Part shown: positions 45,101 through 59,814 of the stretch, one piece after another
Layout: each line of letters begins with the position of its first letter
How positions within the stretch are numbered: the first letter of the stretch is position 1
Assembly (NCBI GenBank): GCA_029168955.1
Contig: JAPDOI010000966.1
Location: forward strand, 1-64,000
Length of the DNA stretch: 64,000 nt
From: Aplectana chamaeleonis
Lineage: Eukaryota > Nematoda > Chromadorea > Rhabditida > Cosmocercidae
Direction of reading: 5' to 3'
Position numbers and translations under genes: made by a program
Notes under the pieces: model-generated
The model's database searches: none
What the model was told of the DNA's origin: nothing
The model's input: only the letters and a program-made list of their open reading frames with translations

Positions 45101-48100
45101 CGCGTAGAAAGTGTGTGGGATCCAAATGAGAGTGCGCCGGACACCGTAGAAAGTGTGTGGGACCCAAGTGGATCTGCTCCGGGCCCCGTATAAAATGTGC
45201 GGTACCCAAGTGGAAATGCGCCGGACGCCATGGAAAGTGTGGGGACCCAAATGGGTGTGCGCAGGACGCCGTAGAAAGTGTGTGGGATCCAAATGAGAGT
45301 GCGCCGGACACCGTAGAAAGTGTTTGGGACCCAAGTGGATCTGCTCCGGGCCCCGTATAAAATGTGCGGGACCCAAGTGGAAATGCGCCGAACGCCATGG
45401 AAAGTGTGGGGGACCCAAATGGGTGTGCGCGGGACGCCGTAGAAAGTGTGTGGGATCCAAATGAGAGTGCGCCGGACACCGTAGAAAGTGTGTGGGACCC
45501 AAGTGGATCTGCTCCGGGCCCCGTATAAAATGTGCGGTACCCAAGTGGAAATGCGCCGGACGCCATGGAAAGTGTGGGGGACCCAAATGGGTGTGCGCGG
45601 GACGCCGTAGAAAGTGTGTGGGATCCAAATGAGAGTGCGCCGGACACCGTAGAAAGTGTGTGGGACCCAAGTGGATCTGCTCCGGGCACCGTATGAAATG
45701 TGCGGTACCCAAGTGGAAATGCGCCGAACGCCATGGAAAGTGTGGGGGACCCAAATGGGTGTGCGCGGGACGCCGTAGAAGGTGTGTGGGATGCAAATGA
45801 GAGTGCGCCGGACACCGTAGAAAGTGTGTGGGACCCAAGTGGATCTGCTCCGGGCCCCGTATAAAATGTGCGGTACCCAAGTGGAAATGCGCCGGACGCC
45901 ATGGAAAGTGTGGGGGACCCAAATGGGTGTGCGCGGAACGCCGTAAAAAGTTCGTGGGACCCAAGTGGATCTGCTCCGGACACCGTAGAAAGTGTGTGGG
46001 ACCCAAGTGAATCTGCTCCGGGCCCCGTATAAAGTGTGCGGGACCCAAGTGGAAATGCGCCGGACGCCATGGAAAGTGAGGGGACCCAAATGGGTGTGCG
46101 CGGGACGCCGTAGAAAGTGTGTGGGATCCAAATGAGAGTGCGCCGGACACCGTAGAAAGTGTGTGGGACCCAAGTGGATCTGCTCCGGGCCCCGTATAAA
46201 ATGTGCGGTACCCAAGTGGAAGTGCGCCGGACGCCATGGAAAGTGTGGGGGACCCAAATGGGTGTGCGCGGGACGCCGTAGAAAGTGTGTGGGATCCAAA
46301 TGAGAGTGCGCCGGACACCGTAGAAAGTGTGTGGGACCCAAGTGGATCTGCTCCGGGCCCCGTATAAAATGTGCGGTACCCAAGTGGAAATGCGCCGGAC
46401 GCCATGGAAAGTGTGGGGGACCCAAATGGGTGTGCGCGGGACGCCGTAGAAAGTGTGTGGGATCCAAATGAGAGTGCGCCGGACACCGTAGAAAGTGTGT
46501 GGGACCCAAGTGGATCTGCTCCGGGCCCCGTATAAAATGTGCGGTACCCAAGTGGAAATGCGCCGGACGCCATGGAAAGTGTGGGGACCCAAATGGGTGT
46601 GCGGGGGACGCCGAGGAAAGGGTGTGGGATCCAAATGGGAGTGCGCCGGACACCGTAGAAAGTGTGTGGGCCCCAAGTGGATTTGCTCCGGGCCCCGTAT
46701 AAAATGTGCGGTACCCAAGTGGAAATGCGCCGGACGCCATGGAAAGTGAGGGGACCCAAATGGGTGTGCGCGGGACGCCGTCGAAAGTGTGTGGGATCCA
46801 AATGAGAGTGCGCCGGACACCGTAGAAAGTGTGTGGGACCCAAGTGGATCTGCTCCGGGCCCCGTATAAAATGTGCGGTACCCAAGTGGAAATGCGCCGG
46901 ACGCCATGGAAAGTGTGGGGGACCCAAATGGGTGTGCGCGGGACGCCGTAGAAAGTGTGTGGGATCCAAATGAGAGTGCGCCGGACACCGTAGAAAGTGT
47001 GTGGGACCCAAGTGGATCTGCTCCGGGCCCCGTATAAAATGTGCGGTACCCAAGTGGAAATGCGCCGGACGCCATGGAAAGTGTGGGGGACCCAAATGGG
47101 TGTGCGCGGAACGCCGTAAAAAGTTTGTGGGACCCAAATGAGGGTGCGCGGGACGCCGTAGAAAGTGTGTGGGATCCAAATGAGAGTGCGCCGGACACCG
47201 TAGAAAGTGTGTGGGACCCAAGTGGATCTGCTCCGGGCCCGTATAAAATGTGCGGTACCCAAGTGGAAATGCGCCGGACGCCATGGAAAGTGAGGGGACC
47301 CAAATGGGTGTGCGCGTGACGCCGTAGAAAGTGTGTGGGATCCAAATGAGAGTGCGCCGGACACCGTAGAAAGTGTGTGGGACCCAAGTGGATCTGCTCC
47401 GGGCCCCGTATAAAATGTGCGGTACCCAAATGGAAGTGCGCCGGACGCCATGGAAAGTGTGTGGGACCCAAATGGGTGTGCGCGGGACGCCGTAGAAAGT
47501 GTGTGGGATCCAAATGAGAGTGCGCCGGACACCGTAGAAAGTGTGTGGGACCCAAGTGGATCTGCTCCGGGCCCCGTATAAAATGTGCGGTACCCAAGTG
47601 GAAATGCGCCGGACGCCATGGAAAGTGAGGGGACCCAAATGGGTGTGCGCGGGACGCCGTAGAAAGTGTGTGGGATCCAAATGAGAGTGCGCCGGACACC
47701 GTAGAAAGTGTGTGGGACCCAAGTGGATCTGCTCCGGGCACCGTATAAAATGTGCGGTACCCAAATGGAAGTGCGCCGGACGCCATGGAAAGTGTGTGGG
47801 ACCCAAATGGGTGTGCGCGGGACGCCGTAGAAAGTGTGTGGGATCCAAATGAGAGTGCGCCGGACACCGTAGAAAGTGTGTGGGACCCAAGTGGATCTGC
47901 TCCGGGCCCCGTATAAAATGTGCGGTACCCAAATGGAAATGCGCCGGACGCCATGGAAAGTGTGGGGACCCAAATGGGTGTGCGCGGAACGCCGTAGAAA
48001 GTTTGTGGGACCCAAATGAGGGTGCGCGGGACGCCGTAGAAAGTGTGTGGGATCCAAATGAGAGTGCGCCGGACACCGTAGAAAGTGTGTGGGACCCAAG

Positions 48101-51100
48101 TGGATCTGCTCCGGGCCCCGTATAAAATGTGCGGTACCCAAGTGGAAATGCGCCGGACGCCATGGAAAGTGAGGGGACCCAAATGGGTGTGCGCGGGACG
48201 CCGTAGAAAGTGTGTGGGATCCAAATGAGAGTGCGCCGGACACCGTAGAAAGTGTGTGGGACCCAAGTGGATCTGCTCCGGGCCCCGTATAAAATGTGCG
48301 GTACCCAAGTGGAAATGCGCCGGACGCCATGGAAAGTGTGGGGGACCCAAATGGGTGTGCGCGGAACGCCGTAAAAAGTTTGTGGAACCCAAATGAGGGT
48401 GCGCGGGACGCCGTAGAAAGTGTGTGGGATCCAAATGAGAGTGCGCCGGACACCGTAGAAAGTGTGTGGGACCCAAGTGGATCTGCTCCGGGCCCCGTAT
48501 AAAATGTGCGGTACCCAAGTGGAAATGCGCCGGACACCGTAGAAAGTGTGGGGGACTCAAATCGGTGTGCGCGGAACGCCGTAGAAAGTGTGTGGGACCC
48601 GAATGAGGGTGCGCGGGACGCCGCAGAAAGTGTGTGGAATCCAAATGAGAGTGCGCCGGACACCGTAGAAAGTGTGGGACCCAAGTGGATCTGCTCCGGG
48701 CTCCGTATAAAATGTGCGGTACCCAAGTGGAAATGCGCCGGACGCCATGGAAAGTGTGGAGGACCCAAATGGGTGTGCGCAGAACGCCGTAAAAAGTTTG
48801 AGGGACCCAAATGAGGGTGCGCGGGACGCCGTAGAAAGTGTGTGGGATCCAAATGAGAGTGCGCCGGACACCGTAGAAAGTGTGTGGGACCCAAGTGGAT
48901 CTGCTCCGGGCCCCGTATAAAATGTGCGGTACCCAAGTGGAAATGCGCCGGACGCCATGGAAAGTGAGGGGACCCAAATGGGTGTGCGCGGGACGCCGTA
49001 GAAAGTGTGTGGGATCCAAATGAGAGTGCGCCGGACACCGTAGAAAGTGTGTGGGACCCAAGTGGATCTGCTCCGGGCCCCGTATAAAATGTGCGGTACC
49101 CAAGTGGAAATGCGCCGGACGCCATGGAAAGTGTGGGGACCCAAATGGGTGTGCGCGGGACGCCGTAGAAAGTGTGTGGGATCCAAATGAGAGTGCGCCG
49201 GACACCGTAGAAAGTGTGTGGGACCCAAGTGGATCTGCTCCAGGCCCCGTATAAAATCTGCGGTACCCAAGTGGAAATGCGCCGGACGCCATGGAAAGTG
49301 TGGGAGACCCAAATGGGTGTGCGCGGAACGCCATGGAAAGTGTGGGGGACAAAAATGGGTGTGCGCGGGACGCCATAGAAAGTGTGTGGGATCCAAATGA
49401 GAGTGTGCCGGACACCGTAGAAAGTGTGTGGGACCCAAGTGGATCTGCACCGGGCACCGTATGAAATGTGCGGTACCCAAGTGGAAATGCGCCGGACGCC
49501 ACGGAAAGTGTGGGACCCAAATGGGTGTGCGCGGGACGCCGTAGAAAGTGTGTGGGATCCAAATGAGAGTGCGCCGGACACCGTAGAAAGTGTGTGGGAC
49601 CCAAGTGGATCTGCTCCGGGCCCCGTATAAAATGTGCGGTACCCAAATGGAAATGCGCCGGACGCCATGGAAAGTGTGGGGGACTCAAATGGGTGTGCGC
49701 GGAACGCGGTAAAAAGTTTATGGGACCCAAATGAGAGTGCGCCGGACACCGTATAAAGTGTGTGGGATCCAAATGAGAGTGCGCCGGACACCGTAGAAAG
49801 TGTGTGGGACCCAAGTGGATCTGCTCCGGGCCCCGTATAAAATGTGCGGTACCCAAGTGGAAGTGCGCCGGACGCCATGGAAAGTGTGGGGGACCCAAAT
49901 GGGTGTGCGCGGGACGCCGTAGAAAGTGTGTGGGATCCAAATGAGAGTGCGCCGGACACCGTAGAAAGTGTGTGGGACCCAAGTGGATCTGCTCCGGGCC
50001 CCGTATAAAATGTGCGGTACCCAAGTGGAAATGCGCCGGACGCCATGGAAAGTGAGGGGACCCAAATGGGTGTGCGCGGGACGCCGTAGAAAGTGTGTGG
50101 GATCCAAATGAGAGTGCGCCGGACACCGTAGAAAGTGTGTGGGACCCAAGTGGATCTGCTCCGGGCCCCGTATAAAATGTGCGGTACCCAAGTGGAAATG
50201 CGCCGGACGCCATGGAAAGTGTGGGGGACCCAAATGGGTGTGCGCGGAACGCCGTAAAAAGTTTGTGGGACCCAAATGAGTGTGCGCGGGACGCCGTAGA
50301 AAGTGTGTGGAATCCAAATGAGAGTGCGCCGGATAACGTAGAAAGTGTGTGGGACCCAAGTGGATCTGCTCCGGGCTCCGTATAAAATGTGCGGTACCCA
50401 AGTGGAAATGCGCCGGACGCCATGGAAAGTGTGGAGGACCCAAATGGGTGTGCGCGGAACGCCGTAAAAGTTTGTGGGACCCAAATGAGGTGCGGGACGC
50501 CGTAGAAAGTGTGTGGGATCCAAATGAGAGTGCGCCGGACACCGTAGAAAGTGTGTGGGACCCAAGTGGATCTGCTCCGGGCCCCGTATAAAATGTGCGG
50601 TACCCAAGTGGAAATGCGCCGGACGCCATGGAAAGTGTGGGGACCCAAATGGGTGTGCGCGGGACGCCGTAGAAAGTGTGTGGGATCCAAATGAGAGTGC
50701 GCCGGACACCGTAGAAAGTGTGTGGGACCCAAGTGGATCTGCTCCGGGCCCCGTATAAAATGTGCGGTACCCAAGTGGAAATGCGCCGGACGCCATGGAA
50801 AGTGTGTGGGGACCCAAATGGGTGTGCGCGGGACGCCGTAGAAAGTGTGTGGGATCCAAATGAGAGTGCGCCGGACACCGTAGAAAGTGTGTGGGACCCA
50901 AGTGGATCTGCTCCGGGCCCCGTATAAAATGTGCGGTACCCAAGTGGAAATGCGCCGGACGCCATGGAAAGTGTGGGGACCCAAATGGGTGTGCGCGGGA
51001 CGCCGTAGAAAGTGTGTGGGATCCAAATGAGAGTGCGCCGGACACCGTAGAAAGTGTGTGGGACCCAAGTGGATCTGCTCCGGGCTCCGTATAAAATGTG

Positions 51101-51540
51101 CGGTACCCAAGTGGAAATGCGCCGGACGCCATGGAAAGTGTGGGGGACCCAAATGGGTGTGCGCAGAAGGTTGTAGAAAGTGTGTGGGACCCAAATGAGG
51201 GTGCGCGGGACGCCGTAGAAAGTGTGTGGGATCCGAATAAGAGTGCGCCGGACACCGTAGAAAGTGTGTTGGACCCAAGTGAATCTGCGCTGGGCCCCGT
51301 ATAAAATGTGCGGTACCCAAGTGGAAATGCGCCGGACGCGTGTGCGCGGAACGCCGTAAAAAGTTTGTGGGACCCAAATGGGGGTGCGGGGTACGCCGCA
51401 GAAAGTGTGTGGGATCTAAGTGAGAGTGCCCCGGACACCGTAGAAAGTGTGTGGGACCAAAGTGGATCTGCTCCGGGCCCCGTATAAAATGTGCGGTACC
51501 CAAGTGGAAATGCGCCGGACGCCATGGAAAGTGTGGGGGG

Positions 51541-51838
51541 ATCCAAATGGGTGTGCGCGGAACGCCGTAAAAAGTTTGTGGGACCCAAATGAGGGTGCGC
51601 GGGACGCCGTAGAAAGTGTGTGGGATCCGAATGAGAGTGCGCCGGACACCGTAAAAAGTGTGTGGGACCCAAGTGAATCTGCTCCGGGCCCCGTATAAAA
51701 TCTGCGGTACCCAAGTGGAAATGCGCCGGACGCCATGGAAAGTGTGGGGGACCCAAATGGGTGTGCGCGGAACGCCGTACAAAGTTTATGGGACCCAAAT
51801 GAGGGTACGCGGGACGCCATAGAAAGTGTGTGGGATCC
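51541..51838 (+). repeat. Internal long-range duplicate, left copy
   Basis: This approximately 300-bp segment has private markers (GATCCGAATGAGAG, GTATAAAATCTGCGG, CCGTACAAAGTTTATGGG, GGGTACGCGGGACGCCATAG). It matches 59815-60112 with one difference that I could see (AAGTGAATC against AAGTGGATC). Confidence 0.85.
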
Positions 51839-51867
51839 AAATGAGAGTGCGCCGGACACCGTAGAAA

Positions 51868-52741
51868 GTGTGTGGGACCCAAGTGGATCTGCTCCGGGCC
51901 CCGTATAAAATGTGCGGTACCCAAGTGGAAATGCGCCGGACGCCATGGAAAGTGGGGGGACGCAAATGGGTGTGCGCGGGACGCCGTAGAAAGGGTGTGG
52001 AATCCAAATGAGAGGGCGCCGGACACCGTAGAAAGTGTGTGGGACCCAAGTGGATCTGCTCCGGGCCCCGTATAAAATGTGCGGTACCCAAGTGGAAATG
52101 CGCCGGACGCCATGGAAAGTGTGGGGACCCAAATGGGTGTGCGCGGGACGCCGTAGAAAGTGTGTGGGATCCAAATGAGAGTGCGCCGGACACCGTAGAA
52201 AGTGTGTGGGACCCAAGTGGATCTGCTCCGGGCCCCGTATAAAATGTGCGGTACCCAAGTGGAAATGCGCCGGACGCCATGGAAAGTGTGGGGACCCAAA
52301 TGGGTGTGCGCGGGACGCCGTGAAAGTGTGTGGGATCCAAATGAGAGTGCGCCGGACACCGTAGAAAGTGTGTGGGACCCAAGTGGATCTGCTCCGGGCC
52401 CCGTATAAAATGTGCGGTACCCAAGTGGAAATGCGCCGGACGCCATGGAAAGTGTGGGGACCCAAATGGGTGTGCGCGGGACGCCGTAGAAAGTGTGTGG
52501 GATCCAAATGAGAGTGCGCCGGACACCGTAGAAAGTGTGTGGGACCCAAGTGGATCTGCTCCGGGCCCCGTATAAAATGTGCGGTACCCAAGTGGAAATG
52601 CGCCGGACGCCATGGAAAGTGTGGGGACCCAAATGGGTGTGCGCAGGACGCCGTAGAAAGTGTGTGGGATCCAAATGAGAGTGCGCCGGACACCGTAGAA
52701 AGTGTGTGGGACCCAAGTGGATCTGCTCCGGGCCCCGTATA
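51868..52741 (+). repeat. Locally homogenised run of 167-bp units
   Basis: Successive units start about 167 bp apart (51868, 52035, 52202, 52368, 52535). Each is A-(B/C hybrid)-D-E with four instead of five G in the hybrid (GTGTGGGGACCC). The third is one base shorter (GCCGTGAAAG). The run shows local homogenisation of a length variant. Confidence 0.8.
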
Positions 52742-55700
52742 AAATGTGCGGTACCCAAGGGGAAATACGCCGGACGCCACGGAAAGTGTGGGGACCCAAA
52801 TGGGTGTGCGCGGGACGCCGTAGAAAGTGTGTGGGATCCAAATGAGAGTGCGCCGGACACCGTATAAAGTGTGTGGGACCCAAGTGGATCTGCTCCGGGC
52901 ACCGTATGAAATGTGCGGTACCCAAGTGGAAATGCGCCGGACGCCATGGAAAGTTTGTGGGACCCAAATGAGTGTGCGCGGGACGCCGTAGAAAGTGTGT
53001 GGAATCCAAATGAGAGTGCGCCGGATAACGTAGAAAGTGTGTGGGACCCAAGTGGATCTGCTCCGGGCCCCGTATAAAATGTGCGGTACCCAAGTGGAAA
53101 TGCGCCGGACGCCATGGAAAGTGTGGGGGACCCAAATGGGTGTGCGCGGGACGCCGTAGAAAGTGTGTGGGATCCAAATGAGAGTGCGCCGGACACCGTA
53201 GAAAGTGTGTGGGACCCAAGTGGATCTGCTCCGGGCCCCGTATAAAATGTGCGGTACCCAAGTGGAAATGCGCCGGACGCCATGGAAAGTGTGGGGACCC
53301 AAATGGGTGTGCGCGGGACGCCGTAGAAAGTGTGTGGGATCTAAATGAGAGTGCGCCGGACACCGTAGAAAGTGTGTGGGACCCAAGTGGATCTGCTCCG
53401 GGCCCCGTAAAAAATGTGCGGTACCCAAGTGGAAATGCGCCGGACGCCATGGAAAGTGTGGGGACCCAAATGGGTGTGCGCGGGACGCCGTAGAAAGTGT
53501 GTGGGATCTAAATGAGAGTGCGCCGGACACCGTAGAAAGTGTGTGGGACCCAAGTGGATCTGCTCCGGGCCCCGTAAAAAATGTGCGGTACCCAAGTGGA
53601 AATGCGCCGGACGCCATGGAAAGTGAGGGGACCCAAATGAGGATGCGCGGAACGCCATAGAAAGTGTGTGGGATCCAAATGAGAGTGCGCCGGACACCGT
53701 AGAAAGTGGTGTGGGACCCAAGTGGATCTGCTCCGGGCCCCGTATAAAATGTGCGGTACCCAAGTGGAAATGCGCCGGACGCCATGGAAAGTGAGGGGAC
53801 CCAAATGAGGGTGCGCGGGACGCCGTAGAAAGTGTGTGGGATCCAAATGAGAGTGCGCCGGACACCGTAGAAAGTGGTGTGGGACCCAAGTGGATCTGCT
53901 CCGGGCCCCGTATAAAATGTGCGGTACCCAAGTGGAAGTGCGCCGGACGCCATGGAAAGTGTGGGGGACCCTAATGGGTGTGCGCGGGACGCCGTAGAAA
54001 GTGTGTGGGATCTAAATGAGAGTGCGCCGGACACCGTAGAAAGTGTGTGGGACCCAAGTGGATCTGCTCCGGGCCCCGTATAAAATGTGCGGTACCCAAA
54101 TGGAAATGCGCCGGACGCCATGGAAAGTGAGGGGACCCAAATGGGTGTGCGCGGGACGCCGTAGAAAGTGTGTGTGATCCAAATGAGAGTGCGCCGGACA
54201 CCGTAGAAAGTGTGTGGGACCCAAGTGGATCTGCTCCGGGCCCCGTATGAAATGTGCGGTACCCAGATGGAAATGCGCCGGACGCCATGGAAAGTGAGGG
54301 GACCCAAATGGGTGTGCGCGGGACGCCGTAGAAAGTGTGTGGGATCCAAATGAGAGTGCGCCGGACACCGTAGAAAGTGTGTGGGACCCAAGTGGATCTG
54401 CTCCGGGCCCCGTATAAAATGTGCGGTACCCAAGTGGAAATGCGCCGGACGCCATGGAAAGTGTGGGGGACCCAAATGGGTGTGCGCGGGACGAAGTAGA
54501 AAGTGTGTGGGATCCAAATGAGAGTGCGCGGGACGCCGTAGAAAGTGTGTGGGATCCAAATGAGAGTGCGCCGGACACCGTAGAAAGTGTGTGGGACCCA
54601 AGTGGATCTGCTCCGGGCCCCGTATAAAATGTGCGGTACCCAAGTGGAAATGCGCCGGACGCCATGGAAAGTGTGGGGGACCCAAATGGGTGTGCGCGGA
54701 ACGCCGTAAAAAGTTTGTGGGACCCAAATGAGGGTGCGCGGGACGCCGTAGAAAGTGTGTGGGATCCAAATGAGAGTGCGCCGGACACCGTAGAAAGTGT
54801 GTGGGACCCAAGTGGATCTGCTCCGGGCCCCGTATAAAATGTGCGGTACCCAAGTGGAAATGCGCCGGACGCCATGGAAAGTGAGGGGACACAAATGGGT
54901 GTGCGCAGAACGCCACAGAAAGTGTGCGGGATTCAAATGAGAGTGTGCCGGATGCCTGAGAAAGTGTGCGGGACCCAAGTGGATCTGCGCCGGGCCCCGT
55001 ATAAAATTGGCGGTACCCAAGTGAGAGTGCGCTGGACGCTGTAGAAAGTGTGCGGGACCCAAATGGGTGTGCGCAGAACGCCGTAGAAAGTGTGTGGGAC
55101 CCAAATGAGAGTGCGCCGGACACCGTAGAAAGTGTGTGGGACCCAAGTGGATCTGCTCCGGGCCCCGTATAAAATGTGCGGTACCCAAATGGAAATGCGC
55201 CGGACGCCATGGAAAGTGAGGGGACCCAAATGGGTGTGCGCGGGACGCCGTAGAAAGTGTGTGGGATCCAAATGAGAGTGCGCCGGACACCGTAGAAAGT
55301 GTGTGGGACCCAAGTGGATCTGCTCCGGGCCCCGTATAAAATGTGCGGTACCCAAGTGGAAGTGCGCCGGACGCCATGGAAAGTGTGGAGGACCCAAATG
55401 GGTGTGCGCGGGACGCCGTAGAAAGTTTGTGGGACCAAAATGAGGTGCGCCGGACGCCGTAGAAAGTGTGTGGGACCCAAGTGGATCTGCTCCGGGCCCC
55501 GTATAAAATGTGCGGTACCCAAGTGGAAATGCGCCGGACGCCATGGAAAGTGTGGGGACCCAAATGGGTGTGCGCGGGACGCCGTAGAAAGTGTGTGGGA
55601 TCCCAATGAGAGTGCGCCGGACACCGTAGAAAGTGTGTGGGACCCAAGTGGATCTGCTCCGGGCCCCGTATAAAATGTGCGGTACCCAAGTGGAAATGCG

Positions 55701-58700
55701 CCGGACGCCATGGAAAGGGAGGGGAGCCAAATAGGTGTGCGCGGAACGCCGTAAAAGTTTGTGGAACCCAAATGAGGGTGCGCGGGACGCCGTAGAAAGT
55801 GTGTGGGATCCAAATGAGAGTGCGCCGGACACCGTAGAAAGTGTGTGGGACCCAAGTGGATCTGCTCCGGGCCCCGTATAAAATGTGCGGTACCCAAATG
55901 GAAGTGCGCCGGACGCCATGGAAAGTGTGTGGGACCCAAATGGGTGTGCGCGGGACGCCGTAGAAAGTGTGTGGGATCCAAATGAGAGTGCGCCGGACAC
56001 CGTAGAAAGTGTGTGGGACCCAAGTGGATCTGCTCCGGGCCCCGTATAAAATGTGCGGTACCCAAGTGGAAATGCGCCGGACGCCATGGAAAGTGAGGGG
56101 ACCCAAATGGGTGTGCGCGGGACGCCGTAGAAAGTGTGTGGGATCCAAATGAGAGTGCGCCGGACACCGTAGAAAGTGTGTGGGACCCAAGTGGATCTGC
56201 TCCGGGCCCGTATAAAATGTGCGGTACCCAAGTGGAAATGCGCCGGACGCCATGGAAAGTGTGGGGGACCCAAATGGGTGTGCGCGGGACGCCGTAGAAA
56301 GTGTGTGGGATCCAAATGAGAGTGCGCCGGACACCGTAGAAAGAGTGTGGGACCCAAGTGGATCTGCTCCGGGCCCCGTATAAAATGTGCGGTACCCAAG
56401 TGGAAATGCGCCGGACGCCATGGAAAGTGAGGGGACCCAAATGGGTGTGCGCGGGACGCCGTAGAAAGTGTGTGGGATCCAAATGAGAGTGCGCCGGACA
56501 CCGTAGAAAGTGTGTGGGACCCAAGTGGATCTGCTCCGGGCCCCGTATAAAATGTGCGGTACCCAAGTGGAAATGCGCCGGACGCCATGGAAAGTGTGGG
56601 GACCCAAATGGGTGTGCGCGGGACGCCGTAGAAAGTGTGTGGGATCCAAATGAGAGTGCGCCGGACACCGTAGAAAGTGTGTGGGACCCAAGTGGATCTG
56701 CACCGGGCCCGCATAAACTGTGCGGTACCCAAGTGGAAATGCGCCGGACGCCATGGGAAGTGTGGGGACCCAGATGCGTGTGCGCGGACCCCCGTAAAAG
56801 GTGTATGGGACCCAGATGGGGGTGCGCGGGACGCCGTAGAAAGTGTGTGGGATCCAAATGAGAGTGCGCCGGACACCGTAGAAAGTGTGTGGGACCCAAG
56901 TGGATCTGCTCCGGGCCCGTATAAAATGTGCGGTACCCAAGTGGAAATGCGCCGGACGCCATGGAAAGTGTGGGGGACCCAAATGGGTGTGCGCGGAACG
57001 CCGTAAAAAGTTTATGGGACCCAAATGAGGGTGCGCGGGACGCCATAGAAAGTGTGTGGGATCCAAATGAGAGTGCGCCGGACACCGTAGAAAGTGTGTG
57101 AGACCCAAGTGGATCTGCTCCGGGCCCCGTATAAAATGTGCGTTACCCAAGTGGAAATGCGCCGGACGCCATGGAAAGTGTGGGGACCCAAATGGGTGCG
57201 CGGGACGCCGTAAAAGTGTGGGACCCAAATGAGGGTGCGCGGGACGCCGTAGAAAGTGTGTGGGATCCAAATGAGAGTGCGCCGGACACCGTAGAAAGTG
57301 TGTGGGACCCAAGTGGATCTGCTCCGGGCCCCGTATAAAATGTGCGGTACCTAAGTGGAAATGCGCCGGACGCCATGGAAAGTGTGGGGACCGAAATGGG
57401 TGTCCAGGGAACGCCGTAGAAAGTGTGTGGGACCCAAATGAGAGTGCGCCGGACACCGTAGAAAGTGTGTGGGACGCAAGTGGATCTGCTCCGGGCCCCG
57501 TATAAAATGTGCGGTACCCAAGTGGAAATGCGCCGGACGCCATGGAAAGTGTGGGGACCCAAATGGGTGTGCGCGGGACGCCGTAGAAAGTGTGTGGGAT
57601 CCAAATGAGAGTGCGCCGGACACCGTATAAAGTGTGTGGGACCCAAGTGGATCTGCTCCGGGCCCCCTATAAAATGTGCGGTACCCAAGTGGAAATGCGC
57701 CGGACGCCATGGGAAGTGTGGGGACCCAAATGGGTGTGCGCGGGACGCCGTAGAAAGTGTGTGGGATCCAAAAGGGAGTGCGCCGGACACCGTATAAAGT
57801 GTGTGAGACCCAAGTGGATCTGCTCCGGGCACCGTATGAAATGTGCGGTACCCAAGTGGAAATGCGCCGGACGCCATGGAAAGTGTGGGGGCTCAAATGG
57901 GGGTGCGCGGGACGCCGTAGAAAGTGTGTGGGATCCCAAATGAGAGTGCGCCGGACACCGTAGAAAGTGTGTGGGACCCAAGTGGATCTGCTCCGGGCCC
58001 CGTATAAAATGTGCGGTACCCAAGTGGAAATGCGCCGGACGCCATGGAAAGTGGGGGACCCAAATGGGTGTGCGCGGGACGCCGTAGAAAGTGTGTGGGA
58101 TCCAAATGAGAGTGCGCCGGACACCGTAGAAAGTGTGTGGGACCCAAGTGGATCTGCTCCGGGCTCCGTATAAAATGTGCGGTACCCAAGTGGAAATGCG
58201 CCGGACGCCATGGAAAGTGTGGGGACCCAAATGGGTGTGCGCGGGACGCCGTAGAAAGTGTGTGGGATCCAAATGAGAGTGCGCCGGACACCGTAGAAAG
58301 TGTGTGGGACCCAAGTGGATCTGCTCCGGGCCCCGTATAAAATGTGCGGTACCCAAGTGGAAATGCGCCGGACGCCATGGAAAGTGTGGGGATCAAATGG
58401 GTGTGCGCGGAACGCCGTAAAAAGTTTGTGGGACCCAAATGAGGGTGCGCGGGACGCCGTAGAAAGTGTGTGGGATCCAAATGAGAGTGCGCCGGACACC
58501 GTAGAAAGTGTGTGGGACCCAAGTGGATCTGCTCCGGGCCCGTATAAAATGTGCGGTACCCAAGTGGAAATGCGCCGGACGCCATGGAAAGTGAGGGGAC
58601 CCAAATGGGTGTGCGCGTGACGCCGTAGAAAGTGTGTGGGATCCAAATGAGAGTGCGCCGGACACCGTAGAAAGTGTGTGGGACCCAAGTGGATCTGCTC

Positions 58701-59814
58701 CGGGCCCCGTATAAAATGTGCGGTACCCAAGTGGAAATGCGCCGGACGCCATGGAAAGTGAGGGGACCCAAATGGGTGTGCGCGGGACGCCGTAGAAAGT
58801 GTGTGGGATCCAAATGAGAGTGCGCCGGACACCGTATAAAGTGTGTGGGACCCAAGTGGATCTGCTCCGGGCCCCGTATGAAATGTGCGGTACCCAAATG
58901 GAAATGCGCCGGACGCCATGGAAAGTGTGGGGGACTCAAATGGGTGTGCGCGGAACGCCGTAAAAAGTTTGTGGGACCCAAATGAGAGTGCGCCGGACAC
59001 CGTATAAAGTGTGTGGGACCCAAGTGGATCTGCTCCGGGCCCCGTATAAAATGTGCGGTACCCAAGTGGAAATGCGCCGGACGCCATGGAAAGTGAGGGG
59101 ACCCAAATGGGTGTGCGCGGGACGCCGTAGAAAGTGTGTGGGATCCAAATGAGAGTGCGCCAGACGCCGTAGAAAGTGTGTGGGACCCAAGTGGATCTGC
59201 TCCGGGCACCGTAGAAATGTGCGGTACCCAAGTGGAAATGCGCCGCACGCCATGGAAAGTGTGGGGGCCCCAAATGGGTGTGCGCGGGACGCCGTAGAAA
59301 GTGTGTGGGATCCAAATGAGAGTGCGCCGGACACCGTAGAAAGTGTGTGGGACCCAAGTGGATCTGCTCCGGGCCCCGTATAAAATGTGCGGTACCCAAG
59401 TGGAAATGCGCCGGACGCCATGGAAAGTGTGGGGGACCCAAATGGGTGTGCGCGGGACGCCGTAGAAAGTGTGTGGGATCAAAATGAGAGTGCGCCGGAC
59501 ACCGTAGAAAGTGTGTGGGACCCAAGTGGATCTGCTCCGGGCACCGTATGAAATGTGCGGTACCCAAGTGGAAATGCGCCGGACGCCATGGAAAGTGTGG
59601 GGGACCCAAATGGGTGTGCGCGGAACGCCGTAAAAAGTTTGTGGGACCCAAATGAGGGTGCGCGGGACGCCGTAGAAAGTGTGTGGGATCCAAATGAGAG
59701 TGCGCCGGACACCGTAGAAAGTGTGTGGGACCCAAGTGAATCTGCTCCGGGCCCCGTATAAAATGTGCGTTACCCAAGTGGAAATGCGCCGGACGCCATG
59801 GAAAGTGTGGGGGG

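Noticed and set aside
43012..53283. A 3,423-codon open frame on the minus strand, and similar frames of about 800-2,900 codons across the array
   Set aside because: They are read-through of the 42-bp satellite, which has no stop on that strand in any frame. All three frames are open over the same DNA, and indels cause frame hopping. There is no domain other than the 14-residue repeat.
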